Shown here piece by piece: positions 47,289-56,174 of a DNA stretch of 62,786 bases. Under the pieces are notes generated by a model. It worked only from the letters and a program-made list of their open reading frames with translations. It made no database searches and was not told the DNA's origin. Source of the stretch: Cupriavidus neocaledonicus (lineage in GTDB: Bacteria; Pseudomonadota; Gammaproteobacteria; Burkholderiales; Burkholderiaceae). The stretch spans positions 1-62,786 of the forward strand of contig NZ_AQUR01000073.1 in assembly GCF_000372525.1 (NCBI RefSeq), in the 5' to 3' direction. A program made the position numbers and the translations under genes. How positions within the stretch are numbered: the first letter of the stretch is position 1; each line of letters begins with the position of its first letter.

Positions 47289-48881
47289 ATGGATGCAGTC
47301 CGGACATTGCTCGAAACCCAGCCGCTGCTCACGCTGTTCCTTACGGTTGCCCTGGGCTATGTCATCGGCGAGATCAATATCAAGGGCGTGTCGCTCGGAT
47401 CGGGCGCGGTGCTGTTCGTGGGGCTGGCGATCGGCGGGTTCGCGCCGAAGTCCGCGCCGCCTGCCATCCTTGGCACCCTGGGGCTGCTGCTCTTTCTCTA
47501 TGGCATAGGGATCCAGTACGGGGAGCAGTTCTTCAAGGGCCTGACCAGCCCGGATGGCATCAAGGCCAACGCCGCTGCTGTCCTTGGCGTGGTTGGCTCC
47601 GGCCTGGTCGCGGTTGCGCTGGTGCCGCTGGCCGGCGTGAAGCTGGATGAGTCGCTGGGCATGTTCGCCGGCGCGGGCACCAGCACGGCAAGCCTGCAGG
47701 CCGCGATGACGGCGATGAAGAGCGACGGCGCCGCGGTGGGCTACAGCGTCGCGTATCCGGTCGGCGTGGCAGGGCCGATCCTGTTTCTGTATGCCCTCAC
47801 CGCGCTGCTCAAGCCGAATATCGTGCGGCCGCCACCAAAGCTGATCGAGACCGCCGAGATTGCGCTGACAAACCCGGCGTTCATCGGCGTGCGGCTGTCG
47901 GAGGTGGTAGCGCGCCTGCCGGACGGGGTGGCGATTGCCGCCGTGCGTCGCGCCCACCACAACCACCCGTCCGCCGACGACCTGGTCCTGCAGGCCAACG
48001 ACGTGCTGCTCGCGACCGCCACCGATCCGGCGGTGCTGCGTGAAGTCACCTCGCTGTGCGGGGAACTGCAGCCGGGCCGCATGACGAGCCATCGCGAAGA
48101 CCTGGACTATATGCGCGTGTTCGCCTCCAGCCGGCTCGTGGTGGGGCACACGCTGCGCGATATCCGTTTTCCCGAAGGCACGGTCTGCTCGATCGCCCAT
48201 GTGCGGCGCGGCGATGCGGACCTGATGCCCCGCGAAGACCTCACCCTCGAGTTCGGCGACCGCGTCGGCCTGCTGGTCAATCGCGCCCATATGAAGCCGA
48301 TTCGCGCACTGTTTGGCGACTCCATCAAGGGCACCGCCGAGCTGAGCTTTATCTCGATCGGCATCGGCGCGGCCCTCGGGCTGCTGGTGGGGCTGATCCC
48401 GGTTCCGATTCCCGGCGTCGGCACGCTGGCGCTGGGGCTCGCCGCGCTGCTGCTGGTCGCCCTCGTGCTCGGCCGGGTGCGGCGTCTCGGGCCGTTCGTC
48501 TGGACCATGCCGCTGACGGCCAACCTGGTACTGCGCAACTTCGGGCTGACCATCTTCCTCGCACAGGTGGGCATTGCCTCCGGGCCGAAGTTCTTCGCCA
48601 CCATCGGCGTGACCGGGGTGTCCTTCCTGATCTATGGCGTGGTGATTCTGCTTGCCCTGCTGCTGATTACTGCGATTTTCTGCCTCTGGGTCTTCAGGCT
48701 GCCGTTCGACCTGGCGGTGGGCGTGATCTGCGGCGCCACCGGCAATCCCGCCATCCTTGCCTTTGCCAACCGCGTCGCGCCCACCGACCGGCCCGACCTC
48801 GGCTACTCGATGATCTTCCCGTCAATGACCATCGTGAAAATCCTGTTCGTACAGGTCGCCGCCACACTGGCTGGCGGATAG
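47289..48881 (+). CDS. AspT/YidE-type (aspartate:alanine exchanger family) transporter
   Basis: 530 residues. Five or six N-terminal helices, a central cytoplasmic part with two RCK_C/TrkA-C-like domains (about 195-345), then five or six C-terminal helices. AGAGTSTASLQAAM and GATGNPAILAFANRVAPTDRPDLGYSM are the matching conserved repeats of the family. Known members exchange aspartate/alanine or succinate-type acids. It lies 52 bases before the D-2-hydroxyacid dehydrogenase gene, so lactate or a related acid is a reasonable guess for its substrate. Confidence 0.9.
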   Translation: MDAVRTLLETQPLLTLFLTVALGYVIGEINIKGVSLGSGAVLFVGLAIGGFAPKSAPPAILGTLGLLLFLYGIGIQYGEQFFKGLTSPDGIKANAAAVLGVVGSGLVAVALVPLAGVKLDESLGMFAGAGTSTASLQAAMTAMKSDGAAVGYSVAYPVGVAGPILFLYALTALLKPNIVRPPPKLIETAEIALTNPAFIGVRLSEVVARLPDGVAIAAVRRAHHNHPSADDLVLQANDVLLATATDPAVLREVTSLCGELQPGRMTSHREDLDYMRVFASSRLVVGHTLRDIRFPEGTVCSIAHVRRGDADLMPREDLTLEFGDRVGLLVNRAHMKPIRALFGDSIKGTAELSFISIGIGAALGLLVGLIPVPIPGVGTLALGLAALLLVALVLGRVRRLGPFVWTMPLTANLVLRNFGLTIFLAQVGIASGPKFFATIGVTGVSFLIYGVVILLALLLITAIFCLWVFRLPFDLAVGVICGATGNPAILAFANRVAPTDRPDLGYSMIFPSMTIVKILFVQVAATLAGG

Positions 48882-48933
48882 TGCAGGGCAATCTGGGCGA
48901 AGCGCGCCATGCGATTCGCCGCGGAGACACATC

Positions 48934-49929
48934 ATGGAAATCGCCGTTTTCAGCGCAAAGTCCTACGATCGCCAACATCTCGATGCCGCGAATGCGGCCG
49001 AAGGCCATCAGCTCAAGTACTTCGAAGTTTCCTTGGACAGTGAGACGGTGGGCCTCGCCGCGGGCTACGGCGCCGTGTGCATCTTCGTCAATGACCGGGC
49101 CGATGCGACCGTGCTGGAAGCGCTCGCCCGCGGCGGCACCAGGCTGGTCGCGCTGCGCTGCACCGGGTTCAACAACGTCGACCTGAAAGCCGCGCAGGCG
49201 CTCGGGATCAAGGTAGTGCGCGTGGTCGACTACTCGCCCAACGCGGTCGCCGAGCACGCGGCGGCCCTGCTGATGGCGGTCAATCGCAAGATCCACCGGG
49301 CCTACAACCGCACGCGGGACTTCAATTTCTCGCTTGAAGGCCTGATGGGCTTCGACCTGTGCGGCAAGACCGTGGCCATAATTGGCACCGGCAAGATCGG
49401 GCGCGTGTTCGCCAAGATCATGGTCGGGTTCGGTTGCAACGTGATTGGCTACGACAAGTACCCGTCCCCGGAATTCGAGGCCCTTGGCGGACGCTACGCG
49501 GACGAGGGGGAAATCGGCGCAAGCGCGGACTGCATCTCGCTGCACTGCCCACTGACGCCCGAGACCCATCACATCATCAACGCCGAAACGTTGTCGCGCG
49601 CCAAGCCGGGAGCCTTGCTCATCAATACCAGCCGTGGCGGGCTGATCGACACGGAAGCAGTCATCGAAGCGCTCAGGAGCGGGCAGCTCGGCGGGCTGGC
49701 GATCGACGTGTACGAGCAGGAGGCGGGGCTGTTCTTCCGCGACCTGTCCGGCACCATCGTCGACGACTCCGTGCTGCAGCAGCTGATCACGTTCCCGAAC
49801 GTGATCGTGACCGGGCACCAGGCCTTCCTCACGCGCGAAGCCGTGACGACCATTTGCGAAACAACCTTGCGCAGCGTGACGGAGTTCGAAAGCGGCAAGT
49901 CGCTCACGAACGAAGTCAGCGCCAGTTGA
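48934..49929 (+). CDS. D-2-hydroxyacid dehydrogenase, LdhA-like
   Basis: 331 residues, NAD-dependent D-lactate dehydrogenase type. Nucleotide motif VAIIGTGKIGRVFAKIM (about 147-163). Catalytic triad: Arg in NTSRGGLIDTEA, Glu in DVYEQEAGLFFRD, His in VTGHQAFLTREA. The C-terminal insertion EAGLFFRDLSGTIVDDS is typical of LdhA. Reduces pyruvate or a related 2-keto acid. Likely an operon with the transporter. Confidence 0.93.
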   Translation: MEIAVFSAKSYDRQHLDAANAAEGHQLKYFEVSLDSETVGLAAGYGAVCIFVNDRADATVLEALARGGTRLVALRCTGFNNVDLKAAQALGIKVVRVVDYSPNAVAEHAAALLMAVNRKIHRAYNRTRDFNFSLEGLMGFDLCGKTVAIIGTGKIGRVFAKIMVGFGCNVIGYDKYPSPEFEALGGRYADEGEIGASADCISLHCPLTPETHHIINAETLSRAKPGALLINTSRGGLIDTEAVIEALRSGQLGGLAIDVYEQEAGLFFRDLSGTIVDDSVLQQLITFPNVIVTGHQAFLTREAVTTICETTLRSVTEFESGKSLTNEVSAS

Positions 49930-49943
49930 AAAACGGCTGACCG

Positions 49944-49965
49944 GGCTTCGCAAATATGCGAAGCC
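49944..49965 (+). terminator. terminator after the LdhA-like gene
   Basis: GGCTTCGCA pairs with TGCGAAGCC over AATA, followed by TCAGGTATTTTC. A second stem, GGCCCC-N6-GGGGCC (49988-50005), lies on the side of the convergent receptor gene. Confidence 0.7.
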
Positions 49966-50056
49966 TCAGGTATTTTCGAATCCCGCCGGCCCCAAGGAAG
50001 GGGCCGAGGCCAGCGAACGCCGCGCCTTGCGCTAACGGGTACCGGCCTGCGCGGCC

Positions 50057-51076
50057 TTAATCAGCCGTGATGTTGTTGGCCTTCACCACCTCGCCCCACA
50101 TCTTGTAGTGGGTGCGGGTCAGCGTGGCGAGCTGCTCGGGCGTGCCGCCGCCGGGCTCGTCGCCGCGGTCGACGATGCTCTTGACGACGGCCGGGTCCTT
50201 CAGCGCCGTATTCAATGCGCCGTTGGCTTTCTTGACGATGTCGGGGCTCAGGCCCGGCGGTCCGTACAGGCCGATGAACGAGATGATGGTGAAGTCCTTG
50301 ATGCCGCTCTCGGTGGCCGTTGGCACGTCCGGGATCATGGCCACGCGCCTGGTTCCCGTCACCATCAGCGGCCGCAACTGGCCCGACTTGATGAAAGGCG
50401 CGACGACCGACGTGGCGTCGAACATCGCATCCAGTCGTCCGGCCATCAGGTCGACCATCGCCGGGCTGCTGCCCTTGTAGGGCACATGGTTCATCCTGGG
50501 GCCGCCCATGCGCTCGCGCAGCAGTTCCATCGTGACATGCGGCAATGCGCCGGTACCGCCCGAGCCATAGTCGATGGTCTTGCCCGACTTGTCGCGCGCC
50601 TTGACCTCCTCGACGAACTGCGCGTAAGTCTTGATGGGCGAACTGGCAGGCACGACGAGGACCAGCGGCGACTGCAGCATCACGCCTGTCGGCGTCAGCT
50701 TCTGTGGATCGACGATGCCAAGCTTGGTGTAGACGTGCGGCATGATCGTCATCGAGCCGTTGCCTACCAGCAGCTTGTTCCCGTCAGGCGCCGCGCGCAT
50801 GACCTCGATGGAGGCGATATTGCCGTTCACGCCGGCCTTGTTGTCGATGACAAACGACTGGCCGAGCGAACTCTGCAGGCCGTTAAGCAGCACACGCCCC
50901 GCGAAGTCGGTCTGGCCACCGGGCGGAAAGCCGACCAGCAGTGTCACCGGCTTGGTCGGCCAGGTGGTCTGCGCCCACGCGGCGGTCGTCGCCAGCGCGC
51001 CAAGGCCGAGCGCAGCGACGCTCAGGATCAGCGCGGAACGGCGCGAATTCACGGGGGATTTCTTGGTGTTTGTCAT
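50057..51076 (-). CDS. Bug-type (tripartite tricarboxylate) periplasmic receptor
   Basis: 339 residues from ATG 51076 (MTNTKKSPVNSRRSALILSV), with GGAGAC upstream. The signal peptide ends near AWAQ, followed by WPTKPVTLLVGFPPGGQTDFAGR, the BugT signature (PPGG-x2-D). No TctA/TctB membrane genes are nearby, so it is an orphan as is common in Burkholderiales. It lies 47 bases after uxuA and may bind a hexuronate or hexonate. Confidence 0.93.
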   Translation of the reverse strand: MTNTKKSPVNSRRSALILSVAALGLGALATTAAWAQTTWPTKPVTLLVGFPPGGQTDFAGRVLLNGLQSSLGQSFVIDNKAGVNGNIASIEVMRAAPDGNKLLVGNGSMTIMPHVYTKLGIVDPQKLTPTGVMLQSPLVLVVPASSPIKTYAQFVEEVKARDKSGKTIDYGSGGTGALPHVTMELLRERMGGPRMNHVPYKGSSPAMVDLMAGRLDAMFDATSVVAPFIKSGQLRPLMVTGTRRVAMIPDVPTATESGIKDFTIISFIGLYGPPGLSPDIVKKANGALNTALKDPAVVKSIVDRGDEPGGGTPEQLATLTRTHYKMWGEVVKANNITAD

Positions 51077-51123
51077 GACAGGTCTCCGATTATGTTTTGA
51101 CTGGGCCGCAGCCCCACGGCGCT

Positions 51124-52164
51124 TCAGGCCGCCTTTTCCATCGCTTCCCACATCCCGTTGATATAGACCGCGCCGAGGGCCCGGTCATAGAGGCCGTATC
51201 CCGGCTTGCCGGTCTCGCCCCAGATCATGCGGCCGTGGTCGGGGCGGTAGTAACCCTGGAAGCCGACGTCGTGGTACGCCTTGACGATCGCGGCAATATC
51301 CAGCGAGCCGCAACTCGACAGGTGGGCGGTTTCCTCGAAATCGCCTTCCGGCGTGATCTTGACGTTGCGGATATGGGCGAAGTGGATGCGTCCCATGCCG
51401 CCGAACTCGCGCACCAGCGCCTCGACGTTGTTCTGCGGGCCGGCGCCCAGCGAGCCGGAGCACAGCGTCAGACCGTTTGCCGGCGTGTCGACGATTCCCA
51501 GGATGCGTGCCAGGTCGTCGCGGTTCTTGACGATGCGTGGCAGTCCGAAGATGGGGCGCGGCGGATCGTCTGGATGAATGGCCATCTTGATGCCGCACTC
51601 CTGGGCCACTGGAATGATCGCGCGCAGGAAATGCTCCAGGTGCTCCCAGAGCCTGCCTTCGTCGATGCCACGATATTCGGCGAGCAGCGACTGCAGTTCT
51701 TCTGGCGCGTAGCTGGAATCCCAGCCGGGCAGGGCGATACCCTGGCTGACGTCGACCTGTTCTACCTCGCGGGTGCTGAAGGCAAGGCAGGTCGAGCCGT
51801 CATCGAGCTTTTTTGCCAGTTCCGTACGGGTCCAGTCGAACACCGGCATGAAGTTGTAGCAGATGACCTCGATGCCCGCTGCGGCCAGGTTCCTTATGGT
51901 CTGCTGGTAGTTCGCGATCAGCCGCTCGCGCGTCGGCTTGCCGAGCTTGATGTCCTCATGGACCGGAACCGACTCCACCACCCTGAACTGCAGCCCCGCC
52001 GCCTCGATGGTGGCTTTGAGGGCCAGGATCTTGTCCAGCGGCCATACCTCTCCGACCGGTTCGTCGTAGATGGCCGAGACGATGTGGGTCATGCCCGGGA
52101 TCTGCCGGATGTATTCGAGGGGGATCGGGTCGGTCGGGCCAAACCAGCGGAACGACATCTTCAT
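51124..52164 (-). CDS. uxuA: mannonate dehydratase
   Basis: 346 residues from ATG 52164 ([21 protein letters not shown]). It dehydrates D-mannonate to 2-keto-3-deoxygluconate in hexuronate breakdown. Marks: [50 protein letters not shown] and FAHIRNVK. It is shorter than E. coli UxuA (about 394), as in the short subgroup. No mannonate oxidoreductase (uxuB) or uronate isomerase (uxaC) is in view. Confidence 0.93.
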   Translation of the reverse strand: MKMSFRWFGPTDPIPLEYIRQIPGMTHIVSAIYDEPVGEVWPLDKILALKATIEAAGLQFRVVESVPVHEDIKLGKPTRERLIANYQQTIRNLAAAGIEVICYNFMPVFDWTRTELAKKLDDGSTCLAFSTREVEQVDVSQGIALPGWDSSYAPEELQSLLAEYRGIDEGRLWEHLEHFLRAIIPVAQECGIKMAIHPDDPPRPIFGLPRIVKNRDDLARILGIVDTPANGLTLCSGSLGAGPQNNVEALVREFGGMGRIHFAHIRNVKITPEGDFEETAHLSSCGSLDIAAIVKAYHDVGFQGYYRPDHGRMIWGETGKPGYGLYDRALGAVYINGMWEAMEKAA

Positions 52165-52261
52165 GGGTGGAGCTTCCTTCGGGCGACTCTGATGCGGCAG
52201 AAGAGGGCGGAAAGGCAATCCGGCCTGGACCGGCGCGCGTCATGGCCGGGAGGCCGCGCGG

Positions 52262-52339
52262 CACTGGTGTACCGGATTGGATTATTTGGTTCACCAATTA
52301 TGAACAGGTTGCCCAATTTTGCCGTCATGGTTTACCATG
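52262..52339. promoter_or_regulatory. three operator-like sites between uxuA and the GntR regulator
   Basis: Three GGT-N2-ACC dyads lie in tandem: CTGGT GT ACCGG (centre 52269.5), TTGGT TC ACCAA (centre 52291.5) and CATGGT TT ACCATG (centre 52332.5). Spacings of 22 and 41 bases are close to two and four helical turns. The E. coli UxuR/ExuR core is TTGGT-AT-ACCAA, so binding by the adjacent GntR protein is a strong inference. Confidence 0.75.
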
Positions 52340-52425
52340 GTGTGCATCAGGCACTGCCCGGCCATGCCTTTTTGTGGCGAGTGGTCAACCGGTGATCACA
52401 TCAGGCAGCCGCCGCCTTACCTGCG

Positions 52426-53166
52426 ATGCCACATTCCACCAGCGATCTTGCCACCCGTCCGATACTCGAGACCCCGCCAGCGGCCAGCGACCGTTCGTAC
52501 CTGAGCCTGGCCAGCCAGGTTCAGGCGTTGATCGCATCGGGCGAGTTCTCCGCCAATATGCGCCTGCCGTCCGAACGCACGCTGGCCGAGCGCTTCAGCG
52601 TCAGCCGTACCCTGGTGCGCGAGGCCATCATCGCGCTGGAGGTGCAGGGGCTGGTCGAAGTGCGCGGCGGCTCCGGGATCTACGTCTGCGCAGAAGCGCC
52701 CGCGCCCGGTCGCGAACCGTTCGGGATGCCCTGGCGGCCGGGGCCGATAGAATCGCTGCGCGCCCGGGCGCTGATTGAATCGGAAATCGCCGGCCTGGCG
52801 GCCAGCGAGCGCAAGGACGGCGACCTTGACCGTATGTTCGCGGCCCTGAGCCTGATGCGCGAGCACATGGACGACAAGCAGGCCAACGAGGCGGCGGACC
52901 GGCAGTTCCACCTGTGCCTGGCCGAATCGACCGGCAACCGGGTCCTGCTGCATATGGTCACCGCATTGTGGGACAGCGGGCGCAGCGATCCGCTATGGGG
53001 CAAGATCGAGGAACATTTCCATACCACGGGACTGCGGCAGGCATCGCAGGAAGACCATCAGCGGATCTTCGCGGCGGTGATGGCGCGCGACGCGACAGCG
53101 GCGCGAGCAGCAATGCGTAACCACCTGGAGAGGGTGATCAGCGAGTTTACGCAGGCGTGGCGTTGA
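52426..53166 (+). CDS. uxuR: GntR family (FadR/UxuR type) regulator
   Basis: 246 residues. An N-terminal winged HTH (residues 25-90: MRLPSERTLAERFSVSRTLVREAIIALEVQGLVEVRGGSGIYV) is followed by an all-helical FCD ligand domain (ADRQFHLCLAESTGNRVLLHMV, with metal-ligand histidines in HFHTTG and EDHQRIFAAV). Divergent from uxuA. It probably represses uxuA and itself until a hexuronate-derived ligand binds. Symbol given by context. Confidence 0.87.
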   Translation: MPHSTSDLATRPILETPPAASDRSYLSLASQVQALIASGEFSANMRLPSERTLAERFSVSRTLVREAIIALEVQGLVEVRGGSGIYVCAEAPAPGREPFGMPWRPGPIESLRARALIESEIAGLAASERKDGDLDRMFAALSLMREHMDDKQANEAADRQFHLCLAESTGNRVLLHMVTALWDSGRSDPLWGKIEEHFHTTGLRQASQEDHQRIFAAVMARDATAARAAMRNHLERVISEFTQAWR

Positions 53167-53169
53167 GGA

Positions 53170-53417
53170 ATAGCCCGGCCAGTTCGGAATGGGTTGCGCC
53201 GGACCGCTCGAAGTCCACGGACGAGCGAATCTGGCGCCATACAGCTTCTTTGGCGCCTTCGCTTGATGCGGGCGATCGCCCGGTCATCGATGCCGACGAC
53301 CCGCGGTTTTGGTTTGCGTTGGCGCTCCGGTACTCTGCGCAATTCTCGCAGCACGGTGTCAGCACTGGTGCGCAAGCCCAAGGCGTCGGCAAGCCGGGCT
53401 GCTGCTTCACCACCGAG
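53170..53417 (-). pseudogene. degenerate ISL3-type transposase fragment
   Basis: The minus strand reads GGEAAARLADALGLRTSADT, then VLRELRR, then PRVVGIDD, which matches the ISL3 transposase central region (usual SGDTLLR then PRVLGVDDWA). The Trp after GIDD is lost and the frame shifts before a second match (SSVDFERS against the usual LVDLER). A stop is at 53418 and both ends are missing. Known IS ends were not seen. Confidence 0.6.
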
Positions 53418-53443
53418 TCAACGTAGACCAATTCGGCCGGGAA

Positions 53444-53455
53444 TCAAGGCCTTGA
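53444..53455. terminator. palindrome after mdlB
   Basis: TCAAGG and CCTTGA meet at the centre, extended by GGCCG and CGGCC flanks. It is placed just past the mdlB stop on the minus strand and may terminate that unit. Confidence 0.4.
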
Positions 53456-53463
53456 CTCGGCCG

Positions 53464-54651
53464 TCACACAAAGTGCGGCAGACTTACTGCAGTCCACGCC
53501 TGGGAGCAGGCAAGGGAGCTGTTCGTGCTCTCAAGAGCGCCGGGCAAAGCAGATGCTGACGTCGCGCCAAGCAAGGTCATGCTGCGCACCAGTTCGGCTG
53601 CAAGCAATCCGATCACAGCCTCGGCGCCCTCGGCGCCGTTGGCCGCCAGGCCGTAGAGTGCTGGACGACCGACGAATGCCGCCGTCGCGCCGAGCGCCAA
53701 AGCTTTGGCAATGTCGCCGCCGCGCCGGATGCCTCCATCCATGAAAACCGGGATCCGACCGTTGATTGCCGCGACCACGCGAGGCAATGCCGAAATGGCT
53801 GAAGGTGAAGCGTCGTTCTGACGCCCGCCGTGATTGGAAACGATCAATCCGTCGACGCCGTGGTCAAGCGCCAGTCGTGCATCGTCCGGGTGAAGAATGC
53901 CTTTCAGCAACAGTGGGCCCTGCCACAGCCCCCGCAACCACGCGAGCGTTTCCCAAACGAGTGAGCGATCCATCGCTCTTGAGAGGAGCGCAGCCTGCAT
54001 GTTCGCCGAGCCAGCTTTGCCGCCCGTCGCCGTCAAGTTGGCAAATTCCGGCGCACCACCCGGCAACATGCGCATCGACCAACGCGGGTGCGTGATCACA
54101 TCCCAGGCCAGCTTTGCGGTCGGTTTGAAAGGTATGCGGAATCCGTTTCGCAAGTCCGCTTCCCGATTGCCACTGACCGGGACATCGACCGTCAAGATCA
54201 ACGCTTCATACTTCGCGCGCGCCGCGCGCTCCACGATCTGTCCCGCCATGTCACGATGCATCACGTAGAGCTGCATCCATTGCACGCTCTCGGGAGCTGC
54301 GGCACGCACGTCTTCCAGACGCATGTTGGACGCAGTCGAGAGCGCGAAGGGAATTCCGCGGCGCGAAGCAGCGGTGGCAAGCAGACCGTCGCCGCGTGGC
54401 CGAACCAGGCCATTCAAGCCGGTCGGGGCAATGCCGAATGGCAGCGCCCACCTGCGGCCGAACACCTCGATCGAAGTGTCGACCGCCGTGGTGTCGCGTA
54501 ACACGCGTGGCGTGAGCGCCATGGCCGCCAGATCGCCCAGGTTGCGGCGAAGACAATGGCCGTCGTCGGCGGCTCCTTCGATGTAGTCGAAGACGAAGCG
54601 CGGAAGGTGCTTTCGCGCCCGGCAGCGGAAGTCCTCTGTATTGAGCAACAT
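53464..54651 (-). CDS. mdlB: (S)-mandelate dehydrogenase-like FMN enzyme
   Basis: 395 residues, an alpha-hydroxyacid oxidase TIM barrel. The catalytic His274 (VSNHGGRQNDASPSA) has the same number as in Pseudomonas putida mandelate dehydrogenase. FMN-contact stretches are FDYIEGAADDGHCLRRN, PFGIAPTGLNGLVRP and VFMDGGIRRGGDIAKALALGA. It oxidises mandelate to benzoylformate for MdlC, passing electrons to quinones. The last roughly 25 residues (LESTNSSLACSQAWTAVSLP) look unlike relatives and lie next to the transposase scar, so the true end may have been lost. Substrate inferred from mdlC. Confidence 0.87.
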   Translation of the reverse strand: MLLNTEDFRCRARKHLPRFVFDYIEGAADDGHCLRRNLGDLAAMALTPRVLRDTTAVDTSIEVFGRRWALPFGIAPTGLNGLVRPRGDGLLATAASRRGIPFALSTASNMRLEDVRAAAPESVQWMQLYVMHRDMAGQIVERAARAKYEALILTVDVPVSGNREADLRNGFRIPFKPTAKLAWDVITHPRWSMRMLPGGAPEFANLTATGGKAGSANMQAALLSRAMDRSLVWETLAWLRGLWQGPLLLKGILHPDDARLALDHGVDGLIVSNHGGRQNDASPSAISALPRVVAAINGRIPVFMDGGIRRGGDIAKALALGATAAFVGRPALYGLAANGAEGAEAVIGLLAAELVRSMTLLGATSASALPGALESTNSSLACSQAWTAVSLPHFV

Positions 54652-54666
54652 TGCTTTCTCGGAAGT

Positions 54667-56073
54667 TCAGCCGGTGACCGCCGCGACGGAACGCTGCTTC
54701 AGCGCGACCGCGTGCCTTGGGATGTGGCGCCTGACAACAAGAAGCGCAACCATCGCGAAGACCATCGCGGTGCCAAGTAGCGCGAGATAAGCCATCGCAC
54801 CGCCGGCCGTGATGACCGCTGCCCCTGAGAAAGCACTGAGGATCGCACCGAGTCGTCCGAAGGCCAGCGCGGACGCGGTGCCGGTCGCTCTGACGCTGGT
54901 GGGGTACATGAACGCGCACAGCGCGTACATGGTGGACTGCACTGCATTGACGAACATGCCATGTACACCGAAGCCGAAGATCAACAGATTCGTGTCCTGC
55001 CCGACATTCAGGGTCTGCATCGCGAATGCACTGGCGGCTGCGCCGGCGCAGCACAGCACCAAGGGCCAACGTGACCCGAATCGCGTTATTGCAACAGCGC
55101 AGACCAATGCGCCAATTACGCCCCCCAGGTTGTAGGCGGTCAACCCCGACCCGGCGACGGCCATTGACAATCCTTCGGACGCCAGCATCGTCGGCAGCCA
55201 GCTGAAGGCGCTGTAGACGGCGGTAAGACACAGGAAGAACGCAGCCCAGGTTGCCAGCGTGTCGCGCGCCAGACCGTTTGAGAACAGCGCGCCAATTCCG
55301 GCCCCCATTCCGGCCCCCATTCCGGCCCCCTTTGCTACGACCTGTTCCGCGGCGTCGGTGTACGTTGCATTGGCAGCCATCGGATGGCCCATACGCCCCA
55401 GCAGCTTGCGCAGTTCGTCCCAGCGTGCCGGATGGCGTGCCAGGAATCGAGGCGTCTCTGGCAACGTGAACAGAAGCATGGCAGCCAGCACAATCGGAAA
55501 CGTTCCACCGATAAAGAACAGGGCGCGCCAGCCGAATCTCGGCAGGATTTCACCGGCAAAGAGGCCGGCCAGCATGCCGCCGAGCGGTACGCAGACGATC
55601 GTGGCCGTAACGGCGAGCGTCCTGCGGCGCGCCGGCGTGAACTCGGCCGTGACTGTGGTCGAACTCGGCAGTGCGCCGCCAATGCCCAGGCCAGCGACAA
55701 ACCGAAGCGCGGCCACGGTCAGGACGTCGGGCGCAAGGCCGATGGCGCAGGTCGCAGTGCCGAAGACAAAGACGCTCGAAATGACCGCCATCCGGCGGCC
55801 GAAGCGGTCCGCGAACAGGCCTGCGCAGGCGCTGCCGATTCCCATGCCAATGAGGCCAGCGGCGACCGCCGGGGCGAAGGCGCTGCGCGTGATGTTCCAC
55901 TCCTTGATCATCAATGGAATCGCGAAGCCGATGAGTTGGCCGTCAAAGCCATCCATCACAATGGACAGGGCCGCCAGGAAGACCACGAACTTCTGCATGG
56001 TCGTATAGGCGCCATCGTCGAGCAGGCGACCGATGTCGGCATTGCCCTTGAAGGGAATCGCCTGGGGGCTCAT
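54667..56073 (-). CDS. MFS aromatic-acid/H+ symporter family transporter
   Basis: 468 residues, twelve membrane helices. AAHS marks: FLAALSIVMDGFDGQLIGFAIPLM (helix 1 with the conserved DGFD) and GLFADRFGRRMAVI (loop 2-3). ATG 56073 has AGGGAG eight bases upstream and overlaps the stop of a small leader frame (ATGA). Residues near the centre carry GAGM-GAGM-GAGI, from three 12-base repeats. Likely imports mandelate or benzoylformate. Confidence 0.9.
   Translation of the reverse strand: MSPQAIPFKGNADIGRLLDDGAYTTMQKFVVFLAALSIVMDGFDGQLIGFAIPLMIKEWNITRSAFAPAVAAGLIGMGIGSACAGLFADRFGRRMAVISSVFVFGTATCAIGLAPDVLTVAALRFVAGLGIGGALPSSTTVTAEFTPARRRTLAVTATIVCVPLGGMLAGLFAGEILPRFGWRALFFIGGTFPIVLAAMLLFTLPETPRFLARHPARWDELRKLLGRMGHPMAANATYTDAAEQVVAKGAGMGAGMGAGIGALFSNGLARDTLATWAAFFLCLTAVYSAFSWLPTMLASEGLSMAVAGSGLTAYNLGGVIGALVCAVAITRFGSRWPLVLCCAGAAASAFAMQTLNVGQDTNLLIFGFGVHGMFVNAVQSTMYALCAFMYPTSVRATGTASALAFGRLGAILSAFSGAAVITAGGAMAYLALLGTAMVFAMVALLVVRRHIPRHAVALKQRSVAAVTG
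55295..55330 (+). repeat. 3 x 12-base tandem repeat inside the MFS gene
   Basis: ATTCCGGCCCCC occurs three times back to back. On the coding strand it gives the central loop repeat G-A-G-M/I. It is an in-frame microsatellite and could vary in copy number by four residues each. Confidence 0.9.
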
Positions 56074-56174
56074 GCGCGTACTCCCTGGTTGCAGTTCGTG
56101 GGCAGCATGCGCTGGCATTGGCCGCGCGATGGAAAAGCTTGCGAGCCAACGGCCGACGGGGTTCGATCGATCAT
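56070..56174 (-). CDS. possible 34-residue leader peptide before the MFS gene
   Basis: ATG 56174 follows AGGAG at seven bases, a stronger site than most in the window. It encodes MIDRTPSAVGSQAFPSRG and ends GVRA. Its stop overlaps the MFS start by four bases (ATGA), so translation would be coupled. No family recognised. A regulatory leader is more likely than a functional protein. Confidence 0.4.
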   Translation of the reverse strand: MIDRTPSAVGSQAFPSRGQCQRMLPTNCNQGVRA

